64,000 nt of DNA from Roseiarcus fermentans (GTDB taxonomy: Bacteria; Pseudomonadota; Alphaproteobacteria; Rhizobiales; Beijerinckiaceae). The notes beneath the pieces are model-generated. The model was given only the letters and a program-made list of their open reading frames with translations, made no database searches and had not been told where the DNA came from. The translations under genes were made by a program, and so were the position numbers. Each line of letters starts with the position of its first letter. Positions within the stretch are counted from its first letter, which is position 1. The stretch spans positions 62,001 to 126,000 of the forward strand of contig NZ_QNRK01000003.1 in the NCBI RefSeq assembly GCF_003315135.1. The letters run 5' to 3'. Shown one piece after another: positions 43,562 through 53,006 of the stretch.

Positions 43562-44671
43562 TCACTTGGCGATCGCGGCGTACTTGCCGTCACTCCACTT
43601 GTTGATGTCGTAGGTCGGGTCTTTCACGTCGCCCTTGGCGTCGAGCTTGACCGCGCCGAGCACGGTCTCGAACGGCTCGCCGCTCTCGAGCGCCTTGGCG
43701 ACCGCCTTGGGATCGTCGGAGCCCGCCCTCTTCACGCCATCGGCGATCGCCTGGACGACGCCGTAGCTGAACAGGGTGAAGCCCTCCGGATTGAAGCCCT
43801 GCGCTTTGAACTGGTCGAGCGCGTGGGCCGCGGTCGGCGAGCGGCGCGGGTCGGTCGGGAAGGTGAACAGCGTGCCTTCGCCGGCGGGCCCCGAAATCTG
43901 CCAGAACTCGGAGGTGGCGATGCTGTCGCCGGTCATCAGCTGCGGCTTGTAGCCCTGGTCGGCCGCCTGACGCAGGATCAGGCCCGCCTCGGGATGATAG
44001 CCGCCGAAGTAGATGAACCCGGCCCCGGCGCTCTTGAGCTTGGAGACGATCGCGCTGTAATCCTTCTCGCCCGGGTTGATGCCCTCGAACAGGACCTCGG
44101 TGACGCCGCCGGCGTTGAGCTTGTCCTTCACCACGGTGGCGAGGCCCTTTCCGTAGGCCGACTTGTCGTGGAGGATCGCGATGGTCTTGCCCTTTTCGTT
44201 GTCGGCGATCCACGGGGCGATGAACGCGCCCTGCGCGTCGTCGCGCGGATAGAGGCGCAGGATGGTCGAGTGGCCCTTCTCGGTCAGCACCGGGTTGGAC
44301 GAGGCCGGGCTCATCATCAGGATGTTGTTCTCGGCGTAGATCTCCGAGGCCGGAATCGACGAGCCCGAGCAGGCGTGGCCGTCGACGAACTTGATCCCCT
44401 GGCCGACGATCAAATTCGCGACCGCGACCGCCTGCTTCGGATCGCAGGCGTCGTCCTGAACGACGATCCTGACCTTGCGGCCATTGACGCCGCCGGCCTC
44501 GTTGATCGCGGCGGCGGCCGCTTCCGCGCCGCGCTTCATCTGGTCGCCGATCGAGGCGACCGGACCGGTCATCGGGCCGGCGACGGCGATCACGAGGTCG
44601 TCGGCGAGCGACGGCGTCGCGAGCGCCGACAGGGCGGCGCCCGCGAACGACAGAATGACGATGGTGCGCAT
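43562..44671 (-). CDS. LivJ-type ABC transporter substrate-binding protein (copy A)
   Basis: 369 residues with a signal peptide (MRTIVILSFAGAALSALATPSLA). The Periplas_BP_6 fold starts DDLVIAVAGPMTGPVASIGDQMK and contains the central MMSPASSNPVLTEKGH. IKFVDGHACSGSSIPASEIYAE is a conserved disulfide/ligand region. Ligands of this family include branched-chain amino acids, amides and urea. The protein is a close paralogue of the one at 44739-45848: same length, and most residues identical. No permease or ATPase genes are adjacent, so both feed a transporter elsewhere. It is the downstream copy. Confidence 0.9.
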   Translation of the reverse strand: MRTIVILSFAGAALSALATPSLADDLVIAVAGPMTGPVASIGDQMKRGAEAAAAAINEAGGVNGRKVRIVVQDDACDPKQAVAVANLIVGQGIKFVDGHACSGSSIPASEIYAENNILMMSPASSNPVLTEKGHSTILRLYPRDDAQGAFIAPWIADNEKGKTIAILHDKSAYGKGLATVVKDKLNAGGVTEVLFEGINPGEKDYSAIVSKLKSAGAGFIYFGGYHPEAGLILRQAADQGYKPQLMTGDSIATSEFWQISGPAGEGTLFTFPTDPRRSPTAAHALDQFKAQGFNPEGFTLFSYGVVQAIADGVKRAGSDDPKAVAKALESGEPFETVLGAVKLDAKGDVKDPTYDINKWSDGKYAAIAK

Positions 44672-44738
44672 GTTGGTTTTCCTCCCGGTGAAAGTGGTCG
44701 GCGCGCCGTAGAGCCTGCGCGCCGCCTCCCGCGTCGGC

Positions 44739-45848
44739 TTACTTGCCGATCGCGGCGTACTTGCCCTCGCTCCACCTGTTGAGGTCGAAGCTCGGATCCT
44801 TGAGGTCGCCCTTGGCGTCGAGCTTGACGGGGCCGAGCACGGTGTCGAACGTCTCGCCGCTTTTCAGCGCCTTGGCGACCGCCTTGGGGTCGGTGGAGCC
44901 GGCCTTCTGGACGCCTTCGGCGATCGCCTGAATGACGCCGTAGCTGATCAGGGTAAAGCCCTCGGGGTTGAACTTCTGCGCCTTGAACTGCTCCACCGCC
45001 TTGGCCGCCGCCGGCGACCGCTGCGGATCCGAGGGGAAGGTGAACAGCGTGCCTTCGCCGGCGGGCCCCGAGATCTGCCAGAACTCGGAGGTGGCGAGGG
45101 CGTCGGCGCTCATCAGCTGCGGCTTGTAGCCCTGGTCGGCCGCCTGCCGCAGGATCAGGCCCGCCTCCGGGTGGTAGCCGCCGAAGTAGACGAAGTCGGC
45201 GCCCGCGCCCTTCAGCTTGGAGACCAGCGCGCTGTAGTCCTTGTCGCCCGGGTTGATGCCTTCGAACATCACTTCGGTGATCCCGGCGGCGTTGAGCTTG
45301 TCCTTCACCACGGTCGCCAGGCCCTTGCCGTAGGCCGACTTGTCGTGAACGATCGCGACCTTCTTGCCCTTGTAGTGGTCGACGATCCACGGGGCGGCGA
45401 ACGCCCCTTGAGCGTCGTCGCGCGGGTAGAGGCGCAGGATCGTGGGATGCCCCTTCTCGGTCAGCACCGGGTTCGACGAGGCCGGGCTCATCATCAGAAT
45501 GTTGTTTTCGGCGTAGACCTCGGAGGCCGGGATCGACGAGCCCGAGCAGGCGTGGCCGTCGACGAACTTGATCTGCTGGCCGACGATCAGGTTCGCCACA
45601 GCCACCGCCTGCTTCGGATCGCAGACGTCGTCCTGAACGACGATCTTGATCTTTTGGCCGGCGACGCCGCCGGCGTCGTTGATCGCGGCGGCGGCTGCTT
45701 CCGCTCCGCGCTTCATCTGGTCGCCGATCGAGGCCAGCGGCCCGGTCATCGGACCGGCGACCGCGATCGTCAGATCCTCGGCGAGCGATGGCGTCGCCAA
45801 AGCCGACAGGGCGACGCCCGCGAGCGACAGAAGGACAATCTTGTGCAT
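44739..45848 (-). CDS. LivJ-type ABC transporter substrate-binding protein (copy B)
   Basis: 369 residues with a signal peptide (MHKIVLLSLAGVALSALATPSLA). It differs from copy A mainly by scattered conservative substitutions (for example NDAGGVAGQKIKIVVQDDVC here against NEAGGVNGRKVRIVVQDDAC in copy A), and the pair must have arisen by tandem duplication. The 67 bases between the two genes leave little room for a promoter, so they are probably one transcript. Differences are clustered around the inter-domain hinge (VDHYKGKKVAIVHD against ADNEKGKTIAILHD) and may tune ligand choice. The frame is open further upstream, but ATG 45848 gives the leader. Confidence 0.9.
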   Translation of the reverse strand: MHKIVLLSLAGVALSALATPSLAEDLTIAVAGPMTGPLASIGDQMKRGAEAAAAAINDAGGVAGQKIKIVVQDDVCDPKQAVAVANLIVGQQIKFVDGHACSGSSIPASEVYAENNILMMSPASSNPVLTEKGHPTILRLYPRDDAQGAFAAPWIVDHYKGKKVAIVHDKSAYGKGLATVVKDKLNAAGITEVMFEGINPGDKDYSALVSKLKGAGADFVYFGGYHPEAGLILRQAADQGYKPQLMSADALATSEFWQISGPAGEGTLFTFPSDPQRSPAAAKAVEQFKAQKFNPEGFTLISYGVIQAIAEGVQKAGSTDPKAVAKALKSGETFDTVLGPVKLDAKGDLKDPSFDLNRWSEGKYAAIGK

Positions 45849-45969
45849 GATTTGAGTCTCCGGGAAAGGGCGCCCTCTCGTCTCGCCGCGATCCTGCGGC
45901 GGCGGCGCGTCTTTCACGGGCCATGGCGTAGCCGGGACAGAACGCCGACGCAACCGCGAAGGAACAGAA

Positions 45970-46431
45970 TCAGCCCGGCGTCCAGCGCAGACGCAGGGTC
46001 GGCAGGCCCGATTGCGCGCTCGAACCTCGGCCGACGACCACGAAACCCTCGCGCGCGTAAAAACGCCGCGCCCGTTCGTTGGCTTCGTTGACGTCCAGCT
46101 CGACCGCGCCGACGGCGAGGCGCTTCGCCTCGGCGACGAGCGCGGCCGCGAGGCCCGCGCCCTTCTCCGCTGGCGCGACGCAGAGCTGGTCGAGATAGCC
46201 GGTCGCGGGATCGATCGCCGCGAAGCCCGCCGGCCGGCCTCTGGCGTCGAGACCGACGACGATCGCGCCGCCGGCCGTCCGGTGCGCCGCCAGCCGCTCG
46301 ACGAGCCACGCCCGGCGCGCTTCGAAGTCGATGGCGAAGCCGCTGTCGCGCCAGGCCGCGACCCAGAGGTCGGCGAGCGCGGGGCCATCGCCGTCCTCGA
46401 TCGGCCGCAACGGCCGGACGGGCGCGTTCAT
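45970..46431 (-). CDS. GNAT-family N-acetyltransferase
   Basis: 153 residues. The GNAT core is clear: PALADLWVAAWRDSGFAIDF, YLDQLCVAPAEKGAGLAAALVAEAKRL (motif A, with the Q/R-x-x-G-x-G/A acetyl-CoA loop), and ELDVNEANERARRFYAREGFVVVGRGSS (motif B). ATG 46431 overlaps the stop of the preceding MotB/OmpA-like gene (ATGA), so it is the last gene of that operon. Whether it modifies the motor proteins or a small molecule is unknown. Confidence 0.85.
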   Translation of the reverse strand: MNAPVRPLRPIEDGDGPALADLWVAAWRDSGFAIDFEARRAWLVERLAAHRTAGGAIVVGLDARGRPAGFAAIDPATGYLDQLCVAPAEKGAGLAAALVAEAKRLAVGAVELDVNEANERARRFYAREGFVVVGRGSSAQSGLPTLRLRWTPG

Positions 46432-47453
46432 CGCTCGGTGAGCTTCAGTTCGATCCGCCGGTTGCGCGCCATGGCGGCCTCGTCCGTCCCGGCGTCGAGC
46501 GGCTGGAACTCGCCGAAGCCGGCGGCGGCGAGCCGCTCCGGCTCGACGCCCCTGGCGACGAGATACTGCACCACCGCCACGGCGCGGGCGGAAGAGAGCT
46601 CCCAGTTCGACCGGAACAGCCCGTTCCCGGCGATCGGTTGGCTGTCGGTGTGCCCGTCGACCCTGAGGATCCAAGGAATATCGGGCGGAATCTCGCGCTC
46701 GAGGTCGAGCACGGCGGCGGCGAGGCTGTCGAGCGATTTCTTGCCTTCCGGGCTGATGTCGGCCTTGCCGACGTCGAACAGAACCGAGGATTCGAACACG
46801 AACCGGTCGCCGACCACGCGAATGTCCGGCCGGCTTCCCAGAATCTGCCGCAACCGGCCGAAGAAGTCGGAGCGGTAGCGGGCGAGTTCCTGCACCTTCT
46901 GCGCCAGCGCCACGTTGAGCCGCTGGCCGAGATCGGAGATCTTCGACTGCGACTCGCGATTGGCGGCCTCGGAGGCCGACAGGGCGTCCTCGATCGCCGC
47001 GAGCTGCTTGCGCAGCGCCGCGATCTGCTGGTTGAGGATGTCGACCTCGGCGAGCGCCTTGGCGGAAATCTCCTTCTCGGCCGAGAGCGCGTTCGACGCC
47101 GCCGCCGCGCGCCCGGCGGCGTCGGCGGACGCCGCGCTCTCCGCCGCCGCCCCGGCGAGCCGCTTCTGCTCGCGTTCGGCCGCTTCCAGCGTCGCCGACA
47201 GCGAGGCGATCCGGGTCTGGTCGGCGCTCTTCTGGGTGCGCTCGAGCGCCAAGAGGTTGGTCAGCTCCTCGATCTGCCGGTTGAGCCGCGTCAGCGCCTC
47301 GTCCTTGCCGGTCACCTCGCGCGACAGGAAGAACTGCGCCAGCATGAACACGGACAAGAGGAAGATGATGACGAGCAGCATCGTCGACAACGCGTCGACG
47401 AACCCCGGCCAGTAGTTGACCGGCTCGTACCGACGGCTGCGCGACAACGCCAT
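46428..47453 (-). CDS. MotB/OmpA-like peptidoglycan-anchored protein
   Basis: 341 residues from ATG 47453 (AGGAG seven bases upstream). One transmembrane helix (VDALSTMLLVIIFLLSVFML) contains an aspartate (D20) placed like the proton-carrying Asp of MotB/ExbD/TolR. A long coiled-coil follows (about residues 45-190: IEELTNLLALERTQKSADQ to LRKQLAAIEDALSASEAAN). The C-terminal OmpA/MotB domain begins at VLFDVGKADISPEGKKSLDS and has VDGHTDSQPI and NWELSSARAVAVVQYL motifs that bind peptidoglycan. It pairs with the MotA/TolQ-like gene 93 bases upstream; together they form a proton-driven stator-type unit. No flagellar genes are in the window, so a non-flagellar role is likely. Confidence 0.85.
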   Translation of the reverse strand: MALSRSRRYEPVNYWPGFVDALSTMLLVIIFLLSVFMLAQFFLSREVTGKDEALTRLNRQIEELTNLLALERTQKSADQTRIASLSATLEAAEREQKRLAGAAAESAASADAAGRAAAASNALSAEKEISAKALAEVDILNQQIAALRKQLAAIEDALSASEAANRESQSKISDLGQRLNVALAQKVQELARYRSDFFGRLRQILGSRPDIRVVGDRFVFESSVLFDVGKADISPEGKKSLDSLAAAVLDLEREIPPDIPWILRVDGHTDSQPIAGNGLFRSNWELSSARAVAVVQYLVARGVEPERLAAAGFGEFQPLDAGTDEAAMARNRRIELKLTER

Positions 47454-47546
47454 TCCGTGCTCCTGCCTTTGTAGCCGCGCTCGCTGAGCGCGGCGCGCGG
47501 TCAACGACCGCGCCGCCAACCACTCCGCCCGCCAGGGGGCGAAGGG

Positions 47547-48488
47547 TCAGCGCGTCGACAATTCGTCGAGCAGCCGGCGCAGGAGTTTGCCGATGTCCTC
47601 CTGCTGCTGGGCCTGGACGTCGACCCAGTTTCGAATCTGCTGCTGCTCGGTGCGCATGTGGCCGACCAGGGCCTGGATGCCCTCGGCGAGGGTCGCGATC
47701 GCGGCGGCGTTCTTCTGGCTGTCGACGTGCGGCGGGCCGACCGCCACCGGCTGCGGCACGGTCTCCGGCTCGGCCGCGCTCGTGCGCACGTGGCTCGCCA
47801 GAAACTCCTCGAACTCCGAATAGAAGCGGTTCTGCGCCTGCCCCGCCTGCAGGTCGAGGAAGCCGAGGATGAGCGAACTCGCGAGGCCGAACAGCGACGA
47901 GGTGAACGACACGCTCATTCCGGCGATCGGCGCGGACAGGCCGCTCTTGAGGTCCTCGAACATCGACGTCGTGTCGGCGCCGGTCTTCATGCTGTCGATC
48001 ACGCCGCTGATCGAATGGACGGTCTCGAGCAGGCCCCAGAAGGTGCCGAGCAGCCCGAGGAACACCAAGAGGCCGATCAGGTAGCGGCTGAGCTCGCGCC
48101 CCTCGTCGAGGCGGGTGGCGATCGAATCGAGGATGGCGCGCGAGGTGAGCGTGGAGAGGCCGCTCGCGCCCGCCCCGGCGTTGAGCATCGCCGCCATCGG
48201 AGCGAGCAGCAGCGGCTGCCTGACCTTGCGTCCGTCATAGGCGCTGGTCAGCGAGTTGACCCAGTGGATTTCGCGAAACAGGCGAAAGACCTGGCGGAAG
48301 GTGAACAGCGACCCGATCGCCAGCACGCCGAGGATGAGCCCGTTGAGGCCCGGATTGGCGGAGAAGGCGAGCTGGAGCTGCTTGAGCAGGATGAGGACGA
48401 CAAAGCCGACCAGCGCCAGAAAGGCCGCCATCCCGACCAGGAAGATACGGGGCGAGGTGAGAAGACGGATATCCGGTTCGTTCGCCAT
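47547..48488 (-). CDS. MotA/TolQ/ExbB-like proton channel protein
   Basis: 313 residues from ATG 48488. N-terminal helices (IFLVGMAAFLALVGFVVLILLK, LILGVLAIGSLFTF) are followed by a cytoplasmic segment and by the MotA_ExbB core: LIGLLVFLGLLGTFWGLLETV and GMSVSFTSSLFGLASSLILGF, including the G-T-F-x-G-L motif. The C-terminal about 90 residues are a cytoplasmic helix with many Gln (RTEQQQIRNWVDVQAQQQED). It is encoded immediately upstream of the MotB/OmpA-like gene, forming a proton-driven complex. Zorya defence ZorA/ZorB have this pairing, but no ZorC, ZorD or ZorE-like gene follows. A role in envelope maintenance is more plausible. Confidence 0.85.
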   Translation of the reverse strand: MANEPDIRLLTSPRIFLVGMAAFLALVGFVVLILLKQLQLAFSANPGLNGLILGVLAIGSLFTFRQVFRLFREIHWVNSLTSAYDGRKVRQPLLLAPMAAMLNAGAGASGLSTLTSRAILDSIATRLDEGRELSRYLIGLLVFLGLLGTFWGLLETVHSISGVIDSMKTGADTTSMFEDLKSGLSAPIAGMSVSFTSSLFGLASSLILGFLDLQAGQAQNRFYSEFEEFLASHVRTSAAEPETVPQPVAVGPPHVDSQKNAAAIATLAEGIQALVGHMRTEQQQIRNWVDVQAQQQEDIGKLLRRLLDELSTR

Positions 48489-48621
48489 GGCTCTCGGGGG
48501 GCGGGGTCCTGAACGCCGATAGCCTTTGCTGATGGCCATAGCAAGTCTGGAGCCGGGCCGGCGACCGATTTCCCCGGCCGGCCGCCGTGGAGGCGGACCG
48601 GCGCGGGCTCGAAGCGCGCCG

Positions 48622-49653
48622 TCAGGCGGCCTTCGGCTTCAGCCAGCCGCGGTTCATCAGCACCTCGGCGATCTGCACCGCGTTCAGCGCCGCCCCCTTG
48701 CGCAGGTTGTCCGACACGCACCACAGGTTGAGGCCGTTCTCGACCGTGGGGTCCTCGCGGATGCGGCTGATGTAGGTGGCGTCCTCGCCCGCCGCCTCGT
48801 GCGGAGTGATGTAGCCGCCGGGCTCGCGCCGGTCGATCACGAGGCAGCCGGGCGCCTCGCGCAAAATGTCGCGCGCTTCGTCCGCGGTGATCGGCTTCTC
48901 GAATTCGATGTTGACCGCCTCGGAATGGCTGATGAACACCGGCACGCGCACGCAGGTCGCGGTCAGCTTGATCTTCGGATCGAGGATCTTCTTGGTCTCG
49001 GCCACCATCTTCCACTCTTCCTTGGTCTGGCCGTCGTCCATGAAGACGTCGATCTGCGGAATGAGGTTGAAGGCGATGCGCTTGGGAAAGGTCTTGTTCT
49101 CGATCGGATTGCTGGTGAACACCGCGCGGGTCTGCGAGAACAGCTCGTCCATCGCGTCCTTGCCGGCGCCGGAGACCGACTGGTAGGTCGCCACCACCAC
49201 GCGCTTGATGGTCGCACGGTCGTGCAGGGGCTTGAGCGCCACCACCAGCTGGGCGGTCGAGCAGTTCGGGTTGGCGATGATGTACTTCGCGACGAAGCCG
49301 CGCGCCGCCTCGGCGTTGACCTCGGGGACGACGAGCGGCACGTCCGGGTCCATTCGCCAGGCGGACGAGTTGTCGATCACCACGCAGCCCTTGGCGCCGA
49401 TCTTCGGCGACCATTCCTTCGAGACTGAGCCGCCCGCCGACATCAGGCAGATGTCGGTGTCGGTGAAATCATAGTTTTCCAGCGCCTTGCACTTCAGCGT
49501 CCGGTCGCCGAACGACACCTCCCTGCCGATCGAGCGGGAGGACGCGAGGGCGACGACCTCGGAGGCGGGAAAGCGCCGCTCGGCGAGAATGGAGAGCATC
49601 TCGCGCCCGACATTGCCGGTGGCCCCGACGATCGCGACCTTGTAGCCAGACAT
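48622..49653 (-). CDS. asd: Aspartate-semialdehyde dehydrogenase
   Basis: 343 residues with AAGGAA before the ATG. The NADP-binding loop (VAIVGATGNVGREML, residues 6-20) and catalytic C131 in ANPNCSTAQLVVAL are present, together with IDNSSAWRMDPDVPLVVPEVN and the GKDAMDEL segment that marks the bacterial Asd type. It reduces aspartyl-phosphate to aspartate semialdehyde, the branch point to lysine, threonine, methionine and diaminopimelate. It stands alone, and a 450-base gap follows upstream. No leuB or other neighbouring biosynthesis genes are seen. Confidence 0.95.
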   Translation of the reverse strand: MSGYKVAIVGATGNVGREMLSILAERRFPASEVVALASSRSIGREVSFGDRTLKCKALENYDFTDTDICLMSAGGSVSKEWSPKIGAKGCVVIDNSSAWRMDPDVPLVVPEVNAEAARGFVAKYIIANPNCSTAQLVVALKPLHDRATIKRVVVATYQSVSGAGKDAMDELFSQTRAVFTSNPIENKTFPKRIAFNLIPQIDVFMDDGQTKEEWKMVAETKKILDPKIKLTATCVRVPVFISHSEAVNIEFEKPITADEARDILREAPGCLVIDRREPGGYITPHEAAGEDATYISRIREDPTVENGLNLWCVSDNLRKGAALNAVQIAEVLMNRGWLKPKAA

Positions 49654-50110
49654 GATCGAATTCCTTTTCGGCTTTCAAAGCCTCCCCGCTTCCAGCGTCC
49701 GCCTCCGGCGGACTTCGCCCCGGCGCCCCGCCGGGGGAGGAAACCGGAGCGGAAGGCGCGTTCAGCCGATCGTCCCGCCTTTGAGCGGGCGACGCGTTTT
49801 GGTCGACGTCGTTTTGACGAGACGCGGCATGGCACGGGGTTCCGGCTCGGGCGCGAGGAAAGCGCCGAGCGGGTTTTCGCAAACCATGGCCGGCCTGCAT
49901 TGTCAATGCGGCGCCGGAGCGGCAGGCTCCCGATTTCGGGCGGGGCAGCCGAGAGAACCGCCGCTCCACACGGGGCAAGCCTGCCCGCCATGAGCCGGGA
50001 CGTTCGTCGAGGCGCCGGATCGCCGAGCGGTTCGACCGGGCGGCCCGAGCCGCTATCCCTACGGCCGCAATCGTGGCACGGTGATCGACAGTCACCTGAC
50101 GGAGGACCCC
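49654..50110. other. Intergenic region between asd and the cNMP-binding gene
   Basis: About 457 bases separating divergently oriented genes, so it should contain promoters for both. GC-rich; the TTTTGGTCGACGTCGTTTTG stretch (near 49796) is the least GC-rich part. I found no small gene with a credible start and no strong palindrome. Confidence 0.35.
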
Positions 50111-50563
50111 ATGCAGTCGGTCGCTTTCAAGGCCGGAGAGACCATCATTCGCGAAGGCGACGAGGGCGATACGGCGTTCTTCATTGTCTCGGGCGAGGTC
50201 GAGGTTCTGGTCGGAAAGGGCGGGAGGCGGGTCGGCACGCTCGCGACCGGCGAGGTGTTCGGCGAGATGAGCCTGATCGAACCCGGGCCGCGCTCCGCCA
50301 CCATCCTCGCCCAGACCGACGTCGAATGCCTGGAAATGTCCTACGACGAGTTCATCGGCTCGCTCGAGGACAACCCCGAGCGCGCCGTCGCCTTCATGAA
50401 GACCCTCGTCCGCCGGCTGCGCCAGATGAACGAGCTCATGGAGAAGATCGACCCCAACCGCCGCGGCCTGCGCGGCTTCGTGCGCGACGTCCAGAAGGCC
50501 GCCGGCCCCTCCCGCCCGGCCGATTCCGAGGCGGTGAACCTGTCGTGGACCATGCTGTGGTGA
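50111..50563 (+). CDS. Cyclic nucleotide-binding domain protein
   Basis: 150 residues from ATG 50111 with GGAGG six bases upstream. Nearly the whole protein is one cNMP-binding beta-barrel: AFKAGETIIREGDEGDTAFFIVSGEVEVLVG, GTLATGEVFGEMSLIEPGPRSATI (phosphate-binding cassette with Glu and Arg, FGEMSLIEPGPRSAT) and EFIGSLEDNPERAVAFMKTL. No output domain (HTH) follows, only a short tail (PNRRGLRGFVRDVQKAAGPS). It could be a small cAMP/cGMP-binding regulator or adaptor. It converges on copA; an 8-bp hairpin separates them. Confidence 0.85.
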   Translation: MQSVAFKAGETIIREGDEGDTAFFIVSGEVEVLVGKGGRRVGTLATGEVFGEMSLIEPGPRSATILAQTDVECLEMSYDEFIGSLEDNPERAVAFMKTLVRRLRQMNELMEKIDPNRRGLRGFVRDVQKAAGPSRPADSEAVNLSWTMLW

Positions 50564-50566
50564 CGA

Positions 50567-50585
50567 CGCCCGCCCGAGGCGGGCG
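50567..50585. terminator. Bidirectional GC hairpin between convergent genes
   Basis: CGCCCGCC (50567-50574) and GGCGGGCG (50578-50585) form a perfect 8-bp stem with a three-base loop, four bases after the cNMP-binding stop and 36 bases before the copA stop. It could serve both transcripts. No T-run follows on either side, so a rho-independent role is uncertain. Confidence 0.4.
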
Positions 50586-50621
50586 AGGGTCGAGAAAGCG
50601 CCGCGCCCCGTGCGGCGAGCG

Positions 50622-52928
50622 TCACAGTTTGACCCGCTTGAGCCGCAGCGCGTTGGCGATGACGCTAACCGAGGAGAGCGACATCGCCGCGGCCGCGACG
50701 ATCGGCGACATGAGGACGCCGAACGCCGGATAGAGCGCGCCCGCCGCGATCGGAATCCCGGCGGCGTTGTAGAGGAAGGCGAAGGTCAGGTTCTGGCGGA
50801 TGTTGCGCATGGTCGCCTTCGACAGGTTTCGGGCGCGCACGAGGCCGGCGAGGTCGCCCTTGATCAGGGTCATGCCGGCGCTCTCGATCGCGGCGTCCGT
50901 TCCGGTCCCCATCGCGATTCCGACGTCGGCGGCGGCGAGCGCGGGGGCGTCGTTGACGCCGTCGCCGGCCATGGCCACGACCCGCCCCTCGCGCTTGAGC
51001 CGGGCGATCGCCTCGGCCTTGCGCTCCGGCGGAGTCTCCGCTTCGAACGCGGCGATGCCGAGCTTCTCGGCCACGGCGGCGGCGGTCGAACGGTTGTCGC
51101 CGGTCATCATGACGACGCGCATCCCCTGGGCCGCGAGCGCGGCGAGCGCCTCGGCGGCGCCGGCCTTGATCGGGTCCGACACGGCGATCAGAGCGGCTGC
51201 GGCCCCGTCCACGGCGACGAACACCACCGTCGCGCCCTCGCGCCGCAGCGCCTCCGCCCGCGCGGCCAGCGCGCTCGGGTCCGCGCCGCGCTCGGCGACG
51301 AAGACGCCCGAGCCGACCGCGACCGCGCGCCCGTCGACGCGGCCGACGACGCCGCCGCCCGGAAAAGCCTGGAAGTCGGCGGGCTCGGACAGCTTGAGAC
51401 GCTTGCGCCGCGCGGCGGCGACGATCGCGGCGGCGATCGGATGCTCGCTCGACCGCTCGAGCGACGCCGCGAGCCGCAAGGCGTCGTCGGCCGGGACTCC
51501 CTGCGCGGCCTCGAGCGCCGTCAGGCGCGGCTTGCCTTCGGTCAGGGTCCCGGTCTTGTCGACGACCAGCGTGTCGACCGCCTCGAACCGTTCGAGCGCC
51601 TCGGCGTCGCGGACCAGGACGCCGGCGCGCGCGCCCTCCCCGACTCCCACCATGATCGCCATCGGGGTCGCGAGCCCCAGCGCGCAGGGGCAGGCGATGA
51701 TCAGCACCGAGACCGCCGCGACCAGCGCGAAGGCGAAGCGCGGCTCGGGCCCGAACGTCAGCCACACGAGGAAGGCCAGGATCGCCGCGGCGAACACCAG
51801 CGGCACGAACCAGCCGCTGACCCGGTCCGCGAGCCTCTGCGCCGGCGCGCGGCTGCGCTGCGCCCTGGCGACCAGATCGACCATGCGCGCGAGCGCCGTG
51901 TCGCGTCCAACCTTTTCGGCCCGCACGACGAGGGCGCCCGAGCCGTTGACCGTGCCGCCGATCAGCTTCGCGCCGACCGCCTTCATCGCCGGCATCGATT
52001 CGCCGGTCATCATCGATTCATCGACGGCGCTCGCGCCGTCGACCACCTCGCCGTCGACCGGGATTTTTTCGCCCGGGCGCACCCGGAGCCGGTCGCCGAC
52101 CATGACGTCGGCGAGCGCCACCTCGTGATCGTGGCCGTCGGCGTCGATGCGCAGGGCGCGCTTCGGCGCGAGGTCGAGCAGCGCCCGGATCGCGTCGCCG
52201 GTCTTCTCCCGCGCCGTCAGCTCGAGGACCTGCCCCACGATCACAAGCAGCGTGATGACAGCCGCCGCCTCGAAATAGACCGGCGGCCCGCCGTGATGGC
52301 CCATCCCGCCGGGGAACAGTCCGGGCGCGAGGGTCGCCACGACGCTGTAGGTCCAGGCGACGCCGACGCCGAGCGCGATCAGGGTGAACATGTTGAGGTT
52401 GCGGGTCCTGATCGAGCTCCAGGCGCGGACGAAGAACGGCCAACCGGCGCCCAGCGCCACCGGGGTCGCGAGCAACAGCTCGATCCAGCGCGAGAGCGCC
52501 GGCGTCAGCTGCTCCGGCCGCCAGAGGTGGCCGCCCATGTCGAGAACGACCAGCGGAACCGACAGCGCCAGCGCGAACCACAGCCGGCGCTTCATGTCGA
52601 TCAGTTCTTCGTTCGGCCCGGCCTCCGCCGACGGGGTCTCCGGTTCGAGCGCCATGCCGCAGATCGGGCAGGCGCCCGGCCCCTCCTGGCGCACCTCCGG
52701 GTCCATCGGGCAGGTGTAGATCGTTCCGGGCGGCGCCGCGGGCGCCGGCGCGGGTTTCGGGCCGAGGTAGCGCGCCGGGTCGGCGACGAATTTGGTCCGA
52801 CAGCCCGAGGCGCAGAAGTAGTAGGTCGCTCCGTCGTGGTCGCAGCGATAGTCCGCGGTGGCCGGATCGACCGACATGCCGCAGACCGGGTCCCTGGCCA
52901 GGGCCTTGTCATTGTCGACGAGACTCAT
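50622..52928 (-). CDS. copA: Copper-translocating P-type ATPase CopA
   Basis: 768 residues. The N-terminus has a YHS domain ([20 protein letters not shown], ending [14 protein letters not shown]) and a heavy-metal-binding motif ([20 protein letters not shown], followed by CGM) instead of the common HMA domain. Eight membrane helices hold the transport motif C413-P-C415 ([13 protein letters not shown]). The phosphorylated Asp is D457 (DKTGTLTEG), with MTGES actuator and [15 protein letters not shown] hinge motifs. It exports monovalent copper. It is divergently transcribed from cueR, whose MerR-type operator covers its promoter (52961-52991), so expression should rise with copper. No chaperone or oxidase gene is adjacent. 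Confidence 0.95.
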   Translation of the reverse strand: MSLVDNDKALARDPVCGMSVDPATADYRCDHDGATYYFCASGCRTKFVADPARYLGPKPAPAPAAPPGTIYTCPMDPEVRQEGPGACPICGMALEPETPSAEAGPNEELIDMKRRLWFALALSVPLVVLDMGGHLWRPEQLTPALSRWIELLLATPVALGAGWPFFVRAWSSIRTRNLNMFTLIALGVGVAWTYSVVATLAPGLFPGGMGHHGGPPVYFEAAAVITLLVIVGQVLELTAREKTGDAIRALLDLAPKRALRIDADGHDHEVALADVMVGDRLRVRPGEKIPVDGEVVDGASAVDESMMTGESMPAMKAVGAKLIGGTVNGSGALVVRAEKVGRDTALARMVDLVARAQRSRAPAQRLADRVSGWFVPLVFAAAILAFLVWLTFGPEPRFAFALVAAVSVLIIACPCALGLATPMAIMVGVGEGARAGVLVRDAEALERFEAVDTLVVDKTGTLTEGKPRLTALEAAQGVPADDALRLAASLERSSEHPIAAAIVAAARRKRLKLSEPADFQAFPGGGVVGRVDGRAVAVGSGVFVAERGADPSALAARAEALRREGATVVFVAVDGAAAALIAVSDPIKAGAAEALAALAAQGMRVVMMTGDNRSTAAAVAEKLGIAAFEAETPPERKAEAIARLKREGRVVAMAGDGVNDAPALAAADVGIAMGTGTDAAIESAGMTLIKGDLAGLVRARNLSKATMRNIRQNLTFAFLYNAAGIPIAAGALYPAFGVLMSPIVAAAAMSLSSVSVIANALRLKRVKL

Positions 52929-52960
52929 CGCATGCCTGCCCTTGAAGTTCGCTCATCCGA

Positions 52961-52991
52961 CGCATAGACCTTCCCATGATGGGAAGGTCAA
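52961..52991 (-). promoter_or_regulatory. CueR-controlled copA promoter with 23-bp palindrome
   Basis: On the minus strand the copA promoter has -35 TTGACC (52991-52986) and -10 TATGCG (52966-52961) with a 19-bp spacer, the long spacing typical of MerR-family promoters. A perfect palindrome GACCTTCCCAT-G-ATGGGAAGGTC (52967-52989) fills and overlaps the spacer and matches the CueR consensus. The cueR start codon lies 16 bp beyond on the other strand. Confidence 0.9.
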
Positions 52992-53006
52992 GGGACGATC
53001 GCGGAC

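Noticed and set aside
46428-48488. Zorya defence system (ZorA/ZorB)
   Set aside because: The MotA/MotB-like pair has the right domain order, but no ZorC, ZorD or ZorE-like gene follows, ZorA's very long cytoplasmic tail is absent, and a GNAT is the third gene.
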